Shown here one piece after another: positions 22,000 to 30,600 of a DNA stretch of 38,667 bases. Positions within the stretch are counted from its first letter, which is position 1; every line of letters begins with the position of its first letter. This DNA is from a virus. Location: positions 1 to 38,667 of the IMG/VR virus record IMGVR_UViG_3300021090_000064; one strand, given 5' to 3'. Below the pieces are notes generated by a model. It ran no database searches, was not told the DNA's origin, and worked only from the letters and a program-made list of their open reading frames with translations. The position numbers and the translations under genes were made by a program.

Positions 22000-22461
22000 A
22001 TGGCAGACTCTCTCAGCGCCCTCGTCACCCTCGGCGCGGGCTTCGCCTTCGGCTGGATCTACCGCTCCCTGCTCTGGCCGCGCGAGCTCCCGCCGCTTGT
22101 GTTGCGCGCCGACACCCCGCGCTACGACTTCACCCCGCCCGTGCGTGTCCCGCCCACCGGCCACTACGAACAATGGCGCCTCTACACCCACCGCTACCTG
22201 TGCCTGGCCGAGGTGCTCGAGCGCGAGCGCGGCACCCGGCCGGGGTGGCTCCCCAGTTACCAGTTCCTGCGCGAAAAGACCGGCGGCTCGTCGCGCACCT
22301 TCGAGGTCTACGACGCGCTGCTCGCCCAGCGCGGCCTGATCGTGGTCGTCAATCGGGGCGGGCGGCGCTGGCGTGTAGGCAAGGCCGACCGGCGCGCCGC
22401 CCTGGCCACCCTGGCCTACCCCTTCCCTTCCCGACCGCCCCGCTTCGATTTCACACGCTGA
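22000..22461 (+). CDS. Membrane-anchored protein with winged-helix-like domain
   Basis: 153 residues. An N-terminal TM segment (SALVTLGAGFAFGWIYRSLLW) is followed by a cytoplasmic part. Residues ~80-125 (WLPSYQFLREKTGGSSRTFEVYDALLAQRGLIVVVNRGGRRWRVG) have the helix-helix-wing pattern of a winged helix. The DNA-binding reading is inference; a membrane-attached replication or regulation factor is possible. The ribosome binding site is weak. Confidence 0.6.
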   Translation: MADSLSALVTLGAGFAFGWIYRSLLWPRELPPLVLRADTPRYDFTPPVRVPPTGHYEQWRLYTHRYLCLAEVLERERGTRPGWLPSYQFLREKTGGSSRTFEVYDALLAQRGLIVVVNRGGRRWRVGKADRRAALATLAYPFPSRPPRFDFTR

Positions 22462-22497
22462 CAGCGTGACAGCGTGACACACGTTACAGCGTTACAG
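22456..22497. repeat. Short tandem repeats before gene at 22506
   Basis: ACAGCGTG twice, then ACACACGTT, ACAGCGTT and ACAGG in a row. Spacing of 8-9 bases. It may be an operator array or a slippage product; it runs into the ribosome binding site of the next gene. Confidence 0.5.
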
Positions 22498-22505
22498 GAG
22501 GATTT

Positions 22506-22862
22506 ATGACAAGACCCCCCGCTCACCCCCACCCTTCGCCCGCCGTAGGGGCGAAGCATGCTTCGCCCGCGCCCGCGCCGCCGCGCTGGCTCGGGGAGGC
22601 CCTCACCACCTGCGCCCAGTTCCTGTTTGAGCACGGCGCCGTCGAAGTGCTCGCCCTGCACGGCGCCGCCGTGCTCTACACCAACATCCCGCTCGACCTC
22701 GACCGCGGCCGCTGGCTGCTCGTGCGTTTCCCCGCCCCGCCGCACGAAGTCGCCCCGCAGCTCCTGGCCCTGGTCGCGCCCCTGCCGCCCGTAGAGACGT
22801 TCCGGCGGAACGTCTCCGGGAACATCTCTACGGTGGACCCGGAAGGAGATCCCGATGGTTGA
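22506..22862 (+). CDS. Early protein of unknown function
   Basis: 118 residues. GGAGG precedes ATG 22506. The N-terminus holds an inserted element (VGAKHASP). The core (PRWLGEALTTCAQFLFEHGAVEVLALHGAAVLYTNIPLDLDRGRWLLVRFPAPPHEVAPQLLALVAPL) seems a compact alpha/beta fold. The C-terminal ~25 residues are encoded by a GTAGAGACG/CGTCTC palindrome. No family recognised. It overlaps the next gene by 8 bases. Confidence 0.7.
   Translation: MTRPPAHPHPSPAVGAKHASPAPAPPRWLGEALTTCAQFLFEHGAVEVLALHGAAVLYTNIPLDLDRGRWLLVRFPAPPHEVAPQLLALVAPLPPVETFRRNVSGNISTVDPEGDPDG
22545..22568. repeat. GGGGC/GCCC palindromic element (arm GAAGCA)
   Basis: In frame near the start of the gene at 22506; gives VGAKHASP. Confidence 0.85.
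22791..22816. repeat. GTAGAGACG/CGTCTC palindromic element (arm GTTCC)
   Basis: In frame near the 3' end of the gene at 22506-22862. Confidence 0.8.
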
Positions 22863-23163
22863 AAAGCCCCAGGCCCTCAACGCCTACACCTGCGACCTGT
22901 GCGGCTTCTCGATTGTCACCGTCAACCAGGTCGCCGGCGTCACGCCCGCCTTCATCCCCTGCCAGGTCACCCAGGATTGCCCGGGCTGGATGCACTCCGC
23001 CTGGTATCGCGTGGCCCAGGACCTCACCCCCGCCTGGGAGTGGTACCGCCCCGCCGCCGCCGAGATCGCCACGCTCAGCCCGGCCCGCCAGGAGCACGTC
23101 CGCCTGGGCGGGCTGCTCTTGCGCCCGCTGCCCGAAGGAGAACGCCATGCCCATGACCGCTGA
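22855..23163 (+). CDS. Conserved zinc-ribbon phage protein (C..CG...EWYRP)
   Basis: 102 residues. AAGGAG precedes ATG 22855. CDLCGFSIVTVNQVAGVTPAFIPC....CPGWMHSAWYRV...WEWYRPAAAEI...HVRLGGLLLRPL resembles a protein family common in phages of Proteobacteria: two cysteine pairs bind one zinc, followed by the EWYRP motif. Function unknown. Confidence 0.8.
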   Translation: MVEKPQALNAYTCDLCGFSIVTVNQVAGVTPAFIPCQVTQDCPGWMHSAWYRVAQDLTPAWEWYRPAAAEIATLSPARQEHVRLGGLLLRPLPEGERHAHDR

Positions 23164-23368
23164 AGAGCTCCAGGCCCTCACCGAGGAGCGCCTGCGCCGC
23201 TGGACGGCCAGGCTCGTCGCCGAGCACGCCACGCCCATGGTGCTGGTCGGCATCGGCCACGACCACGCCAGCGGAAAGATTGTGATCTGCGCCCTCGAGG
23301 ACGGCCCCTTCTCGGAGGCCCGCTACCTGCGCGGCCTGCTGCGCTACGCCAGTGAACACTTGCCCTGA
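23147..23368 (+). CDS. Small protein of unknown function
   Basis: 73 residues from ATG 23147 (AAGGAG upstream), overlapping the previous gene by 17 bases. MTAEELQALTEERLRRWTARLVAEHATPMVLVGIGHDHASGKIVICALEDG...LRGLLRYASEHLP: a helix followed by a small alpha/beta domain. No family recognised. Confidence 0.7.
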   Translation: MPMTAEELQALTEERLRRWTARLVAEHATPMVLVGIGHDHASGKIVICALEDGPFSEARYLRGLLRYASEHLP

Positions 23369-23389
23369 CTCGTGTCCGCGGACACGTCC

Positions 23390-23414
23390 ACATCAGGCCG
23401 AAGGCCTGCTGTGG
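23390..23414. repeat. ACATCAGGCCGAAGGCCTGCTGTGG-type element
   Basis: AGGCC-GAA-GGCCT hairpin within a conserved sequence of about 25 bases; a second copy is at 25058-25083 inside the ParB gene. Confidence 0.7.
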
Positions 23415-23441
23415 GCACGAGTCCACTCACGGAGGAACCCC

Positions 23442-25169
23442 ATGCCTGACATCCCGCTCAAACAGCTCGCCAATAATCCTTGGCAGATGTGGCCGCTCGA
23501 CCCCGAGCACGTCGCCGACCTGGCCGCCGAGTACGCCGCCGGCGCGCCCCTGCCGCCCATCGTCGTCCGCAGGAGTCCCGCCCCCGGGCGGGTAGGGGCG
23601 ACGCATGCGTCGCCCACCTACCAGATCGCCGTCGGCCACCACCGCGTCGCCGCCCTCCTGAGCCTGTCGAAGGACGACATCCCCGCCGAGGTGCGCGACC
23701 TGAGCGACCTGGAGATGGCGCGCCTGGCCATCGCCGAGAACTTCAAGCGTCGCGTCCCCTCCGCCATCGACAAGGCCCACGCCCTCCAGCGCCTGACCGC
23801 CCCCCCCTTCAGCCTCTCCCAGGCCGCCGCCGCTAAGAACCTCGGCTACGCCAACCAGGCGACCGTCTCCCACCTGCTGCGCCTCCTGACCCTGCCCGCC
23901 CCCATCCAGGCCCACGTCCACTCCGGCGCGCTGCCCGAGCGCCTGGCGCGCGGCCTGATCAGCGTCGCGCGCTCGCTCCCCCAGGTCGCGCAGAAGGTCG
24001 CCGACACCGTGGCCAAGGCCGAAGACAAGGAGACCGTCTTCGACGACGCGCTCTCGAACGCCGTGCGCCAGCACGGCCGCCCGATGTGGGACGCGCCCTG
24101 GCGGCAGGGTGGGGGGAAGGGGGATTGGACCGGCCCGATCACCTACGTCGCCGACGTGGCTGGCAAGCTCGGCCTGACCGTGCTCCCTCCCTGCAAGGGC
24201 TGCGAGTTCAACCTGCAGGACCGCAACTGCGCCCGCCCGGCCTGCTTCGACGCCAAGTCCACCGCCTGGAAGTGGGCCGAGGTGGGGAAGGCGGCCAAGG
24301 CCCTCGGCGTGGCCGTCGCCGCGCCCGGCGAGGCCGGGGCGGGCCACCCCGGCGGGCCCGCCCTCAAGCTCCTCTTCGACGGCGACCCTGACGACAAACC
24401 CCGGGCCGTCGCCGCGCTGAAACTGGGGCACGCCCCCGAGGCTGTCGCTCGCGCCCTGCACGCCAGCCTGCGCCTGGTCCCCACCGCCCGCGCCGTGCGC
24501 GACTACGAGAGCGAGACGCGCGCGCGCGCCGACCTGCTCGGCTCCAAGTTCGCCGCCCTGGCCACCACCGACTGGCCCGCCCTCAAGAAGGCCCTGCCGG
24601 TCGGGGCGACGCACGCGTCGCCCGCTGCGCCCGCGCTGACCCCGGCCCAGCGCCAGGCCGCCAACAACAAGCAGTGGAAAGCCGTGCAGGCCCAGCACCA
24701 GGCCGTGAATGCTGAGTTGAAGCGCCTGGTCACGGTCGCCGCCACAGTCCTGGCCCCGCTCCTGCCCGACCACGAGCCGCTGCTCAATCTGCTCTGCCCG
24801 CTGTGGGAGATCCGCGCCGCGTGGAAGGCGGCCAAGAGTCTGAAGGCCAAGAAAATCGTGGTGATGGACGCGCTCATTGACGAGAACGGCGCCGACCTGC
24901 TCGACGGCGATCAGCGCTGGGACACGCCCGACGGCCTGCGCGCCGGCCTGGCCGCGCTGCTCGGCCTCTTCAAGAAGCGCGTCCCCGCCGCGCTGAGCGC
25001 GGTAGGGGCGAAGCATGCTTCGCCCAAACCCGCCCGCAAGAAGCCCGGCCCCAAGCCCACATCAGGCCGAAGGCCTGCTGTGGACAAGCCGAAGGTGAAG
25101 CCGTCTCGCCCCGCTTCGACGGGGAAGGCGAAGCCCGCGCCCAAGCGCGGACGAAAGGCCAAGCGATGA
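23442..25169 (+). CDS. ParB/Spo0J-like DNA-binding protein
   Basis: 575 residues from ATG 23442 (GGAGG upstream). A ParB N-terminal domain (residues ~5-100: LKQLANNPWQMWPLDPEHVADLAAEY...VGHHRVAALL) is followed by a KorB-like HTH (SLSQAAAAKNLGYANQATVSHLLRLL) and a Cys cluster (CKGCEF..CARPACFDAK). It has a long C-terminus with a histone-like lysine/proline tail. No ParA is nearby, so a regulator or nucleoid-type role is as likely as partition. Five repeat elements are inserted in frame: VGATHASP twice, VGAKHASP, LSLSK, and TSGRRPAV. Confidence 0.85.
   Translation: MPDIPLKQLANNPWQMWPLDPEHVADLAAEYAAGAPLPPIVVRRSPAPGRVGATHASPTYQIAVGHHRVAALLSLSKDDIPAEVRDLSDLEMARLAIAENFKRRVPSAIDKAHALQRLTAPPFSLSQAAAAKNLGYANQATVSHLLRLLTLPAPIQAHVHSGALPERLARGLISVARSLPQVAQKVADTVAKAEDKETVFDDALSNAVRQHGRPMWDAPWRQGGGKGDWTGPITYVADVAGKLGLTVLPPCKGCEFNLQDRNCARPACFDAKSTAWKWAEVGKAAKALGVAVAAPGEAGAGHPGGPALKLLFDGDPDDKPRAVAALKLGHAPEAVARALHASLRLVPTARAVRDYESETRARADLLGSKFAALATTDWPALKKALPVGATHASPAAPALTPAQRQAANNKQWKAVQAQHQAVNAELKRLVTVAATVLAPLLPDHEPLLNLLCPLWEIRAAWKAAKSLKAKKIVVMDALIDENGADLLDGDQRWDTPDGLRAGLAALLGLFKKRVPAALSAVGAKHASPKPARKKPGPKPTSGRRPAVDKPKVKPSRPASTGKAKPAPKRGRKAKR
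23592..23615. repeat. GGGGC/GCCC palindromic element (arm GACGCA)
   Basis: In frame in the ParB-like gene, in a surface loop before the GHHR motif. Confidence 0.85.
24600..24623. repeat. GGGGC/GCCC palindromic element (arm GACGC)
   Basis: In frame in the ParB-like gene, interdomain. Confidence 0.85.
25002..25025. repeat. GGGGC/GCCC palindromic element (arm GAAGCA)
   Basis: In frame in the ParB-like gene, just before the basic tail. Confidence 0.85.
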
Positions 25170-25426
25170 GTCATTTGTGCGGACAGTGCCGGGCGGTGAT
25201 ATGCGCGGACTGCCTGGCCATCTCGGAAGAATACGAGGAGCTGTTGCTCAACAAAAACCGGGCGCTGGCCAGTGCGCAGGCTGAAGTTGACAGGCTGCAA
25301 GCCGAAGTCCTACAAGCCAAGCGCCGCGCCGATAGGTTCGAGGGCGTGGCAAAGTTGGGCTATCCCGAAGTCATCCAAAAATGGATGGACAGCCTTGAAG
25401 CGCAACCCGACCCGCCAGCGCGGTAA
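25166..25426 (+). CDS. Cys-knuckle plus coiled-coil small protein
   Basis: 86 residues. The start overlaps the ParB stop as ATGA. CGQCRAVICADC forms two CxxC knuckles at the N-terminus. The rest is a heptad-rich coiled coil (YEELLLNKNRALASAQAEVDRLQAEVLQAKRRADRFEG). Function unknown; dimeric nucleic-acid binder possible. Confidence 0.7.
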   Translation: MSHLCGQCRAVICADCLAISEEYEELLLNKNRALASAQAEVDRLQAEVLQAKRRADRFEGVAKLGYPEVIQKWMDSLEAQPDPPAR

Positions 25427-25811
25427 GAACGGCAAGTGCCTGACCTGCCCCTGCCAGAAGGCCGGTGACGTCGCGCCCGAATGTCTGCGCGGCGTCATCG
25501 GCTGGCTGGACGCCGAGGGCGTGCGCCGCTTCAATCCCATCCTGTGCCACTTCGACGCCGAGGCCGTGCTGGCCGCGCCCCCCTGCCACGGCCCGACCCC
25601 CCAGGAGCACGGCAACTACAGCCAGGGCAAGCGCTGCGTGGAGTGCGGCGAGCCGGCCAGCAACGGCTCGACCGGCCGCTGCAACCCCTGTGCGTCGCGG
25701 GTCAACGGGCGCAAGTCGAAGTCGAACGGGAAGACCCGCTCGCCGTGGCACTACCCGGCCGCGCGGGGCAGGGGGAAGGCCCAAAACGCCCGCGCGAGTC
25801 GGGTAAGATAA
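25395..25811 (+). CDS. Multi-cysteine zinc-finger protein (start uncertain)
   Basis: 138 residues if read from TTG 25395; no ATG with a ribosome binding site fits, and the frame overlaps the previous gene. CLTCPCQKAG..., CHF and CHG, then CVECGEPASNGSTGRCNPCASR indicate at least one zinc ribbon, followed by a basic Ser/Lys/Arg tail. Unknown function; probably nucleic acid binding. Confidence 0.6.
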   Translation: MKRNPTRQRGKNGKCLTCPCQKAGDVAPECLRGVIGWLDAEGVRRFNPILCHFDAEAVLAAPPCHGPTPQEHGNYSQGKRCVECGEPASNGSTGRCNPCASRVNGRKSKSNGKTRSPWHYPAARGRGKAQNARASRVR

Positions 25812-25840
25812 GATTGATTAAGTCTAACGATGGGAGTCCG

Positions 25841-26053
25841 ATGAGCGAAGCCGATCACCTGCGCGCCGCACTCGAGCACCTCGACCGCCTCCATGAGGCA
25901 CTGGAGGAAATCGCCGCCACGGTGGACGACGATGACGTGATGTTGTCGCATGGGCTGGCGCTCGTGGAGCGCTACCTGCACAAGCGCCTCGCCCTGCTCG
26001 AGCAGCGCCAACTCGAACGCTACACCGTGGCGGCGGCCGTCAGGGGCACCTGA
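25841..26053 (+). CDS. Small helical protein, last gene of the plus operon
   Basis: 70 residues. GGGAG precedes ATG 25841. Acidic helices (LRAALEHLDRLHEALEEIAATVDDDD) then LALVERYLHKRLALLEQRQLER. No family recognised. It converges with and overlaps the minus-strand gene end at 26040 by 14 bases, and no terminator is visible between the two operons. Confidence 0.65.
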   Translation: MSEADHLRAALEHLDRLHEALEEIAATVDDDDVMLSHGLALVERYLHKRLALLEQRQLERYTVAAAVRGT

Positions 26054-26273
26054 CCACGTACCACGTGCCCGAGGGCGCCGGCTGCGGCCAGCCCAGCGTC
26101 GTCGCCTGCACACACACGCTCGCCGCACCCCAGTGGCCACACCACGCCCAGGCCGAGGGCAACCCCCCGTAGGGGCGGCCCCACGTGGCCGCCCCCCGCG
26201 CCACCACCTGGCCGATCCCGAGCGCCAGGGCCAGCACGGCGACGATGACGAGCACCCTCCAGGCCGCTCTCAT
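26040..26273 (-). CDS. Small single-TM membrane protein
   Basis: 77 residues. Its start overlaps the upstream stop as ATGA. One TM helix (WRVLVIVAVLALALGIGQVV) is followed by a short exposed domain. Part of it (GAATWGRPYGG) is encoded by a palindromic element at 26169-26194. The only cysteines are in the exposed part. It is the last gene of the late transcript; a lysis accessory role is possible but not shown. Confidence 0.6.
   Translation of the reverse strand: MRAAWRVLVIVAVLALALGIGQVVARGAATWGRPYGGLPSAWAWCGHWGAASVCVQATTLGWPQPAPSGTWYVVRCP
26169..26194. repeat. GGGGC/GCCC palindromic element (arm GGCCCC)
   Basis: In frame in the small membrane protein gene. Confidence 0.8.
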
Positions 26274-26644
26274 AGCGGGTCCACGTCCGTGTGACTCACC
26301 CACAGGTTTGTCCACACCTGCAGGTCGAAGATCCCCTTCAGGGGGTCGGCCACCCTGGACAGGTCGCGCGCGACGACGTCCATCTCCCGGCCGTCGCTGA
26401 GCGTGCGGATCGTTTGCGTGCTGGTGTTGAAGAGCGGGCAGGGCACGTGCGCCCGCACCCTGAAGGGCAGTGGCTTCGCTTCCCACCACTTCAGCGGCTC
26501 CGGGATCGGCGCCGCCGCCGAGAACTCCAGGTGCAGCATGTCGCTGACGCGCAACTCGTGCAGCCCCCACGCCTTCGCCTGATCCACAAACATCTGGTAC
26601 AGGCCGGAGTCGTCCGCCGGGATGATCACCGCCCAGCTCTTCAT
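26270..26644 (-). CDS. Tail-region protein of unknown function
   Basis: 124 residues from ATG 26644, overlapping the previous stop (ATGA). MKSWAVIIPADDSGLYQMFVDQAKAWGLHELRVSDMLHLEFSAAAPIPEPLKWW... then FDLQVWTNLWVSHTDVDPL. Aromatic-rich alpha/beta protein. No family recognised. Position at the distal end of the tail-fibre genes suggests a fibre accessory or chaperone. Confidence 0.65.
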   Translation of the reverse strand: MKSWAVIIPADDSGLYQMFVDQAKAWGLHELRVSDMLHLEFSAAAPIPEPLKWWEAKPLPFRVRAHVPCPLFNTSTQTIRTLSDGREMDVVARDLSRVADPLKGIFDLQVWTNLWVSHTDVDPL

Positions 26645-27069
26645 CCCGCCTCGTAGACCACGTCCAGCCCGAAGCGGTCCGCCGAGGCCGCCCACGTCGG
26701 CGGGTACAGCCGCGTCGTCGCGATCACGATCTGCCCGTTCACGAGGCCCACGCCCGTGCTGAAGTCCGTCGCCAGCGCGCCCGCGCTCGCCAGCGCCGTG
26801 AACGGCAGGTTGTTGACGTAGGTCGTGCCCACCGTGGAGGCCGTCGAGGTCGCGCCCTGCAGCTCCACGTGCACGGCCACCAAGTGCTCCAGGCGCGTGT
26901 AGCGCCCGGTCGTGGTCAGCGCGCCCACCACCGTCAGGCCCGTCCAGGCCGGCGTCCACACCCCCCGCTCGAGGCGCGCGCCCCGCGCCAGGGAGTCGAG
27001 CAGCCGCCCCAGCTCCCGCCGCGCCCACCGGTCCGCCAGGCGCTCGATCAGTTCCGAAGGTAATGGCAT
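26641..27069 (-). CDS. Probable tail-fibre tip / beta-sandwich structural protein
   Basis: 142 residues. A helical N-terminus (PLPSELIERLADRWARRELGRLLDSLARG) is followed by a beta-rich domain (WTPAWTGLTVVGALTTTGRYTRLEHLVAVHVELQGATSTASTVGTTYVNNLPFTA...). That pattern is common in receptor-binding tip domains of phage fibres. No strong Shine-Dalgarno before ATG 27069. Confidence 0.6.
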   Translation of the reverse strand: MPLPSELIERLADRWARRELGRLLDSLARGARLERGVWTPAWTGLTVVGALTTTGRYTRLEHLVAVHVELQGATSTASTVGTTYVNNLPFTALASAGALATDFSTGVGLVNGQIVIATTRLYPPTWAASADRFGLDVVYEAG

Positions 27070-27077
27070 AAACCACC

Positions 27078-27103
27078 GTAGGGGCGGACCTGCGTGTCCG
27101 CCC
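27078..27103. repeat. GGGGC/GCCC palindromic element (arm GGAC)
   Basis: Intergenic, followed by a partial second right arm (27104-27119). Confidence 0.8.
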
Positions 27104-27118
27104 GATCTGCGTGTCCGC

Positions 27119-27655
27119 CTATCCCCCCCTCCCCACCCGCTCCAGCAGGATCCGGTAGGCCATCTCGTCGTCCAGCAGGTCGCCCGAGTTGAGCTTCACG
27201 AACGTATACGGCCGATAGGGGAACGCCTTCTCCACCATCGCGCGCTGCTGCCGGTCGTGCTCCTGCTGCTGCAGCGTGCGGTTGTGCCAGTAGTCGCCGT
27301 CCACCGCCACGACCGTCAGCCGCCCGAAGGCCGTCAGCACGAAGTCCAGCACCTGCCCGCCCGGCTGCCGCCCGCCGAAGATCGGGAACTGGAAGTCAAT
27401 CTCGCTGTCGTCCCACTTCAGGCGCCGCAGCGCGCGGTAGGTGCGGTCCTCCAGGTCGGAGGCCGCCTGCCCCTGCACCGTGAACGGCCCCGCGCGCGCC
27501 ACCTCCCGCCGCTCGCGCAGAATGCTCGGCCCGTGCGGCAGCGGCCGCCGCTTCTCGGCCACGACGCGCGGCTTGGCGTAGGGTCCGGACCCGTAGCCGG
27601 GGGCTTTCTTCTTGGGGGCTTTCCCATATCCCCCCTTCGTGATAATTCGTGTCAT
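27119..27655 (-). CDS. Vsr/DUF559-like PD-(D/E)XK endonuclease
   Basis: 178 residues. A basic, glycine-rich N-terminus (about 1-60) is followed by SDLEDRTYRALRRL (catalytic Glu), QFPIFGGRQPGGQVLDFVL and VVAVDGDYWHN (catalytic Asp region and conserved YWH), the pattern of very-short-patch-repair-like nucleases. It cleaves DNA in that family. Its place inside the tail operon, downstream of the fibre gene, is unusual; it may travel with the virion or act on host or rival DNA. Its start codon lies within a repeat (ATTCGT units). Confidence 0.75.
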   Translation of the reverse strand: MTRIITKGGYGKAPKKKAPGYGSGPYAKPRVVAEKRRPLPHGPSILRERREVARAGPFTVQGQAASDLEDRTYRALRRLKWDDSEIDFQFPIFGGRQPGGQVLDFVLTAFGRLTVVAVDGDYWHNRTLQQQEHDRQQRAMVEKAFPYRPYTFVKLNSGDLLDDEMAYRILLERVGRGG

Positions 27656-27668
27656 TCGTCGCCAGGTT
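27638..27668. repeat. ATTCGT-rich repeat, copy 1
   Basis: CGTGATAATTCGTGTCATT... followed by CGTCGCCAGGTTTTCTA; related to the copy at 33600-33635. It overlaps the start codon of the nuclease gene. Confidence 0.6.
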
Positions 27669-27670
27669 TT

Positions 27671-30600
27671 CTAGGTTTGCTTGAACGTCAGCGACCCTAA
27701 CAAGAGCGCCTCCTCCCCCGTCCACTTCTGCGGCACCAGGCTCACCGGGTCAATATGGCCGCGGACATTGTCGAACGCCTCGTGCCGGCAGCGCATCGTC
27801 AAGGGCGTGGCGTCCTCCTGCCAGGCCTGCAGCTGAACAATGATCGCCTGCGCGCTCTTCGTGGATTCCCCCCCCGACAGCAGCATCACCCGGTCGGCGA
27901 TGCGCAGGTCGATCACGTAGTCGTACAGCACCTCGTTCATCTGGTTGATGCGCGCTTCCCACTCGTTCAGCACCACCGGCACGGACAGGTCGCCCGCCAG
28001 CAGCCGCAGCCGGAAGCGCAGGCGGTGGCCGGTCACGTTGCCGTCGCCCACCGCCAGCAGTTGATAGGGGCTGATCGTGGCGTCAAGGGGGAACCGCACC
28101 CAGGCGCTCGTGTACTCGGCCGCGTCGAGCTGGTAGTCCACCGCCAGGGCCGCGCCCGTGGCCACCGACAGGTTGCGGCTGAACAAGCGCAGCTCGTCGA
28201 AGTAGTGGTCCAGCTCGGGCGTGTCCAGGTCCACCCAGGCCGTCGTCACGTAGCCCTCCCAGGTGTAGAGCATCTGGTCGTCGTTCAGCGGGTTCTGCGC
28301 GCTGTTGGGCATCACCAGGGAGTTGAGTGTGTCGGTCAGCGAAAACCACAGCCGGTTGGGCACCTTGGGGATGGACTGGTAAAACAGATTCTGGATGCGG
28401 TAGTTCTTGCGCGGGTAGCGCAGCAGCTCGTGCCAGTCGCCGCCCGGGCTGGTCGTGACCAGGATCGCCGAGTGGCGGAACCGGCTGTTGGTCCCGAAGC
28501 TGCCCCCGTCCCAGGCCACGAAGCCGTACTGCAGCACCGGCAGGAAGTCGGCCACGTTGCCGCGCCGGTCGGGCGGCATGCCCTCCTGCCGGTTCGGACC
28601 GATGTCGTCGCAAGTGCGTCCGAAGAGCCGCTCGAAGCCGTCCAAAAAGGGGAAGTACAGGTTTGTGTTCCACCCCCGCAGCCCCACCCCGTTGTTCAAA
28701 TCCCGCGCCGTGTTGATCGGCACCGGCACCAGCGTGGCGATCCCGTTCTTCACCACGTAGAGCGCGTCCTCCTTCGCGATGTAGACCGAGTCGTCGTAGA
28801 TCGTCAGTCCGGTGATGAGTGCGCCGGCGTCCCCCACGGGCTTGGAACTGTCCAGGCTCAGGTTCGTGGGCCAGGTCACGGCCGCAGCCTTGTTGAAGCG
28901 CGCGCCGCTGGCGTGGTAGAGATAGACCGTCTCGCCCTCCTGGAAGACCTCGATGAACAGACACTTGTTCGTGCCGTCGTCGGCCTCCTCCACCGTCCAG
29001 GCGCCGGCGTTGTTGTATTCCCGGAAGCGCGTCATGTTCACCGCGCCCCCGCAGGCCACGTACACGATGTCGTTGAGCACGGCCACGTCGGTCGCCCCGG
29101 CGTTGAGGGTCGGCACCGAACGCACCTCCCAGCGGTCGCTGCCCAGGATCACGTACTCCGTCCCGCTCGCCCCGGTCGTGGGCGTCACCGACCAGTTCGC
29201 CTCCAGCACCAGCTCCGTGGCGGTGTTGGAGTTGATCGTGAGCGCCTCGCCCTGGTTGGCGCCGTTCAGCACCTGCGCCACGCACCCGCGCCACTCGTTC
29301 GTCGTCCAGGCCTTGGTCGTGTCCACGATCTTCCCGGCCGCCTGCGTCCCCGTGCACACCCCCCGGTCGCCGTTCATGTAGACCGCGCCCGTGTTCGTGG
29401 ACGTGCGCGAGGCGGCGTAGAGCTGGCGCTTGTACTCGAAGAGCAGGTAGCGCACGTCGCTGGCGTTGGTGTGCCCCTGGTCGAGGCGGTAGACCAGGCT
29501 GGGGGGCGGGTCGGCCGCCGCGCTCCAACTCGAGCCGTCCGTGGAAATGTTGGCCGCCGCCGTGCCCGCGCTCTTCTCGACCCACAGCACCTCCCAGTGG
29601 TCGCTGGCCGTGCCCGTCCCGTCTTTGTCGCCCACCGAGACCCAGTAGCTCGTGCCGTTCACCAGCGTCTGCGTCCCGCCCCCGAACTGAAACTCCTGCA
29701 GCACCGCCAGCCAGTCGGTGAGCGTGCCCGTCCCGGCCTCGCCCGAGGCGATCACGCTCCCCGGCGCGCCGCCCGAGTCCGCGCGCAGCGAGACGATGGC
29801 GTTTCCGGCCGGCGCGCCCACGCGCCGCACCACCACCCGCACCTGCAGCACGTTCGTCGCGACAGCGTTGGCCGTGAGCTTGGTCGCGATGAAGCGGTTC
29901 GCGCCCGTGAGCGCCTTCCAGCGCACCTGGTGCATCAGGTTGCCGTTCGCGTCCAGGTCGCCCGGCCACTCCCCGTACCCCCGCAGCGGCCCGAAGTTCA
30001 CCGACTTGCCCAGCCGCAGCAGCGGGCCACTCGTCACCTGGCCGGGCACCATGCTCCACACCCCGCTCGCGTCGTAGAAGCGGCTCCGGTCCGCGCTGAA
30101 GCGCGCGTTCCCGCGCCCGCCCGTCCAGTCGTTCTGCTCCACCACCTTGCGCTCCACCCCCGGGCCCCTCGGCAGCCGCCGGATCGCGCCCACCGCCGGG
30201 CCGCCCGCCCCGCCCGCCATGATCCCCAGCGTCGCCGTCCCGTCGCTCAGCGTCAGGTCGTAGCCCGGCTGGTCGCCCGTGGCCGACGGCGCCTCCGGGG
30301 CCAGGTAGGTGATCACCAGCTGCGGCCGCTGGGCGACCGTCGCGTGCTCGCGCGACTTCCACTGTTTCAGGTTGCTCCCGGACTCGGTGTCCGTCTTGAG
30401 CAGCAGCCCGCGGTTCGTGAACACGCCGCTGCGCCATTCCTGCACCGCCGCCGGGGTGAGCGCCCAGGTGAACTCCTGGCCGTCCGTGACCGCCGCCGGC
30501 AGGGCGAGCGCGCCGATGTCGGTCTGCTCACAGTCGTTGGCCCCGAACCCGCCCGCCGTCTGCCAGTTCTGCGCGGTGGCCCAGATGTTCCAGGTCGCCT

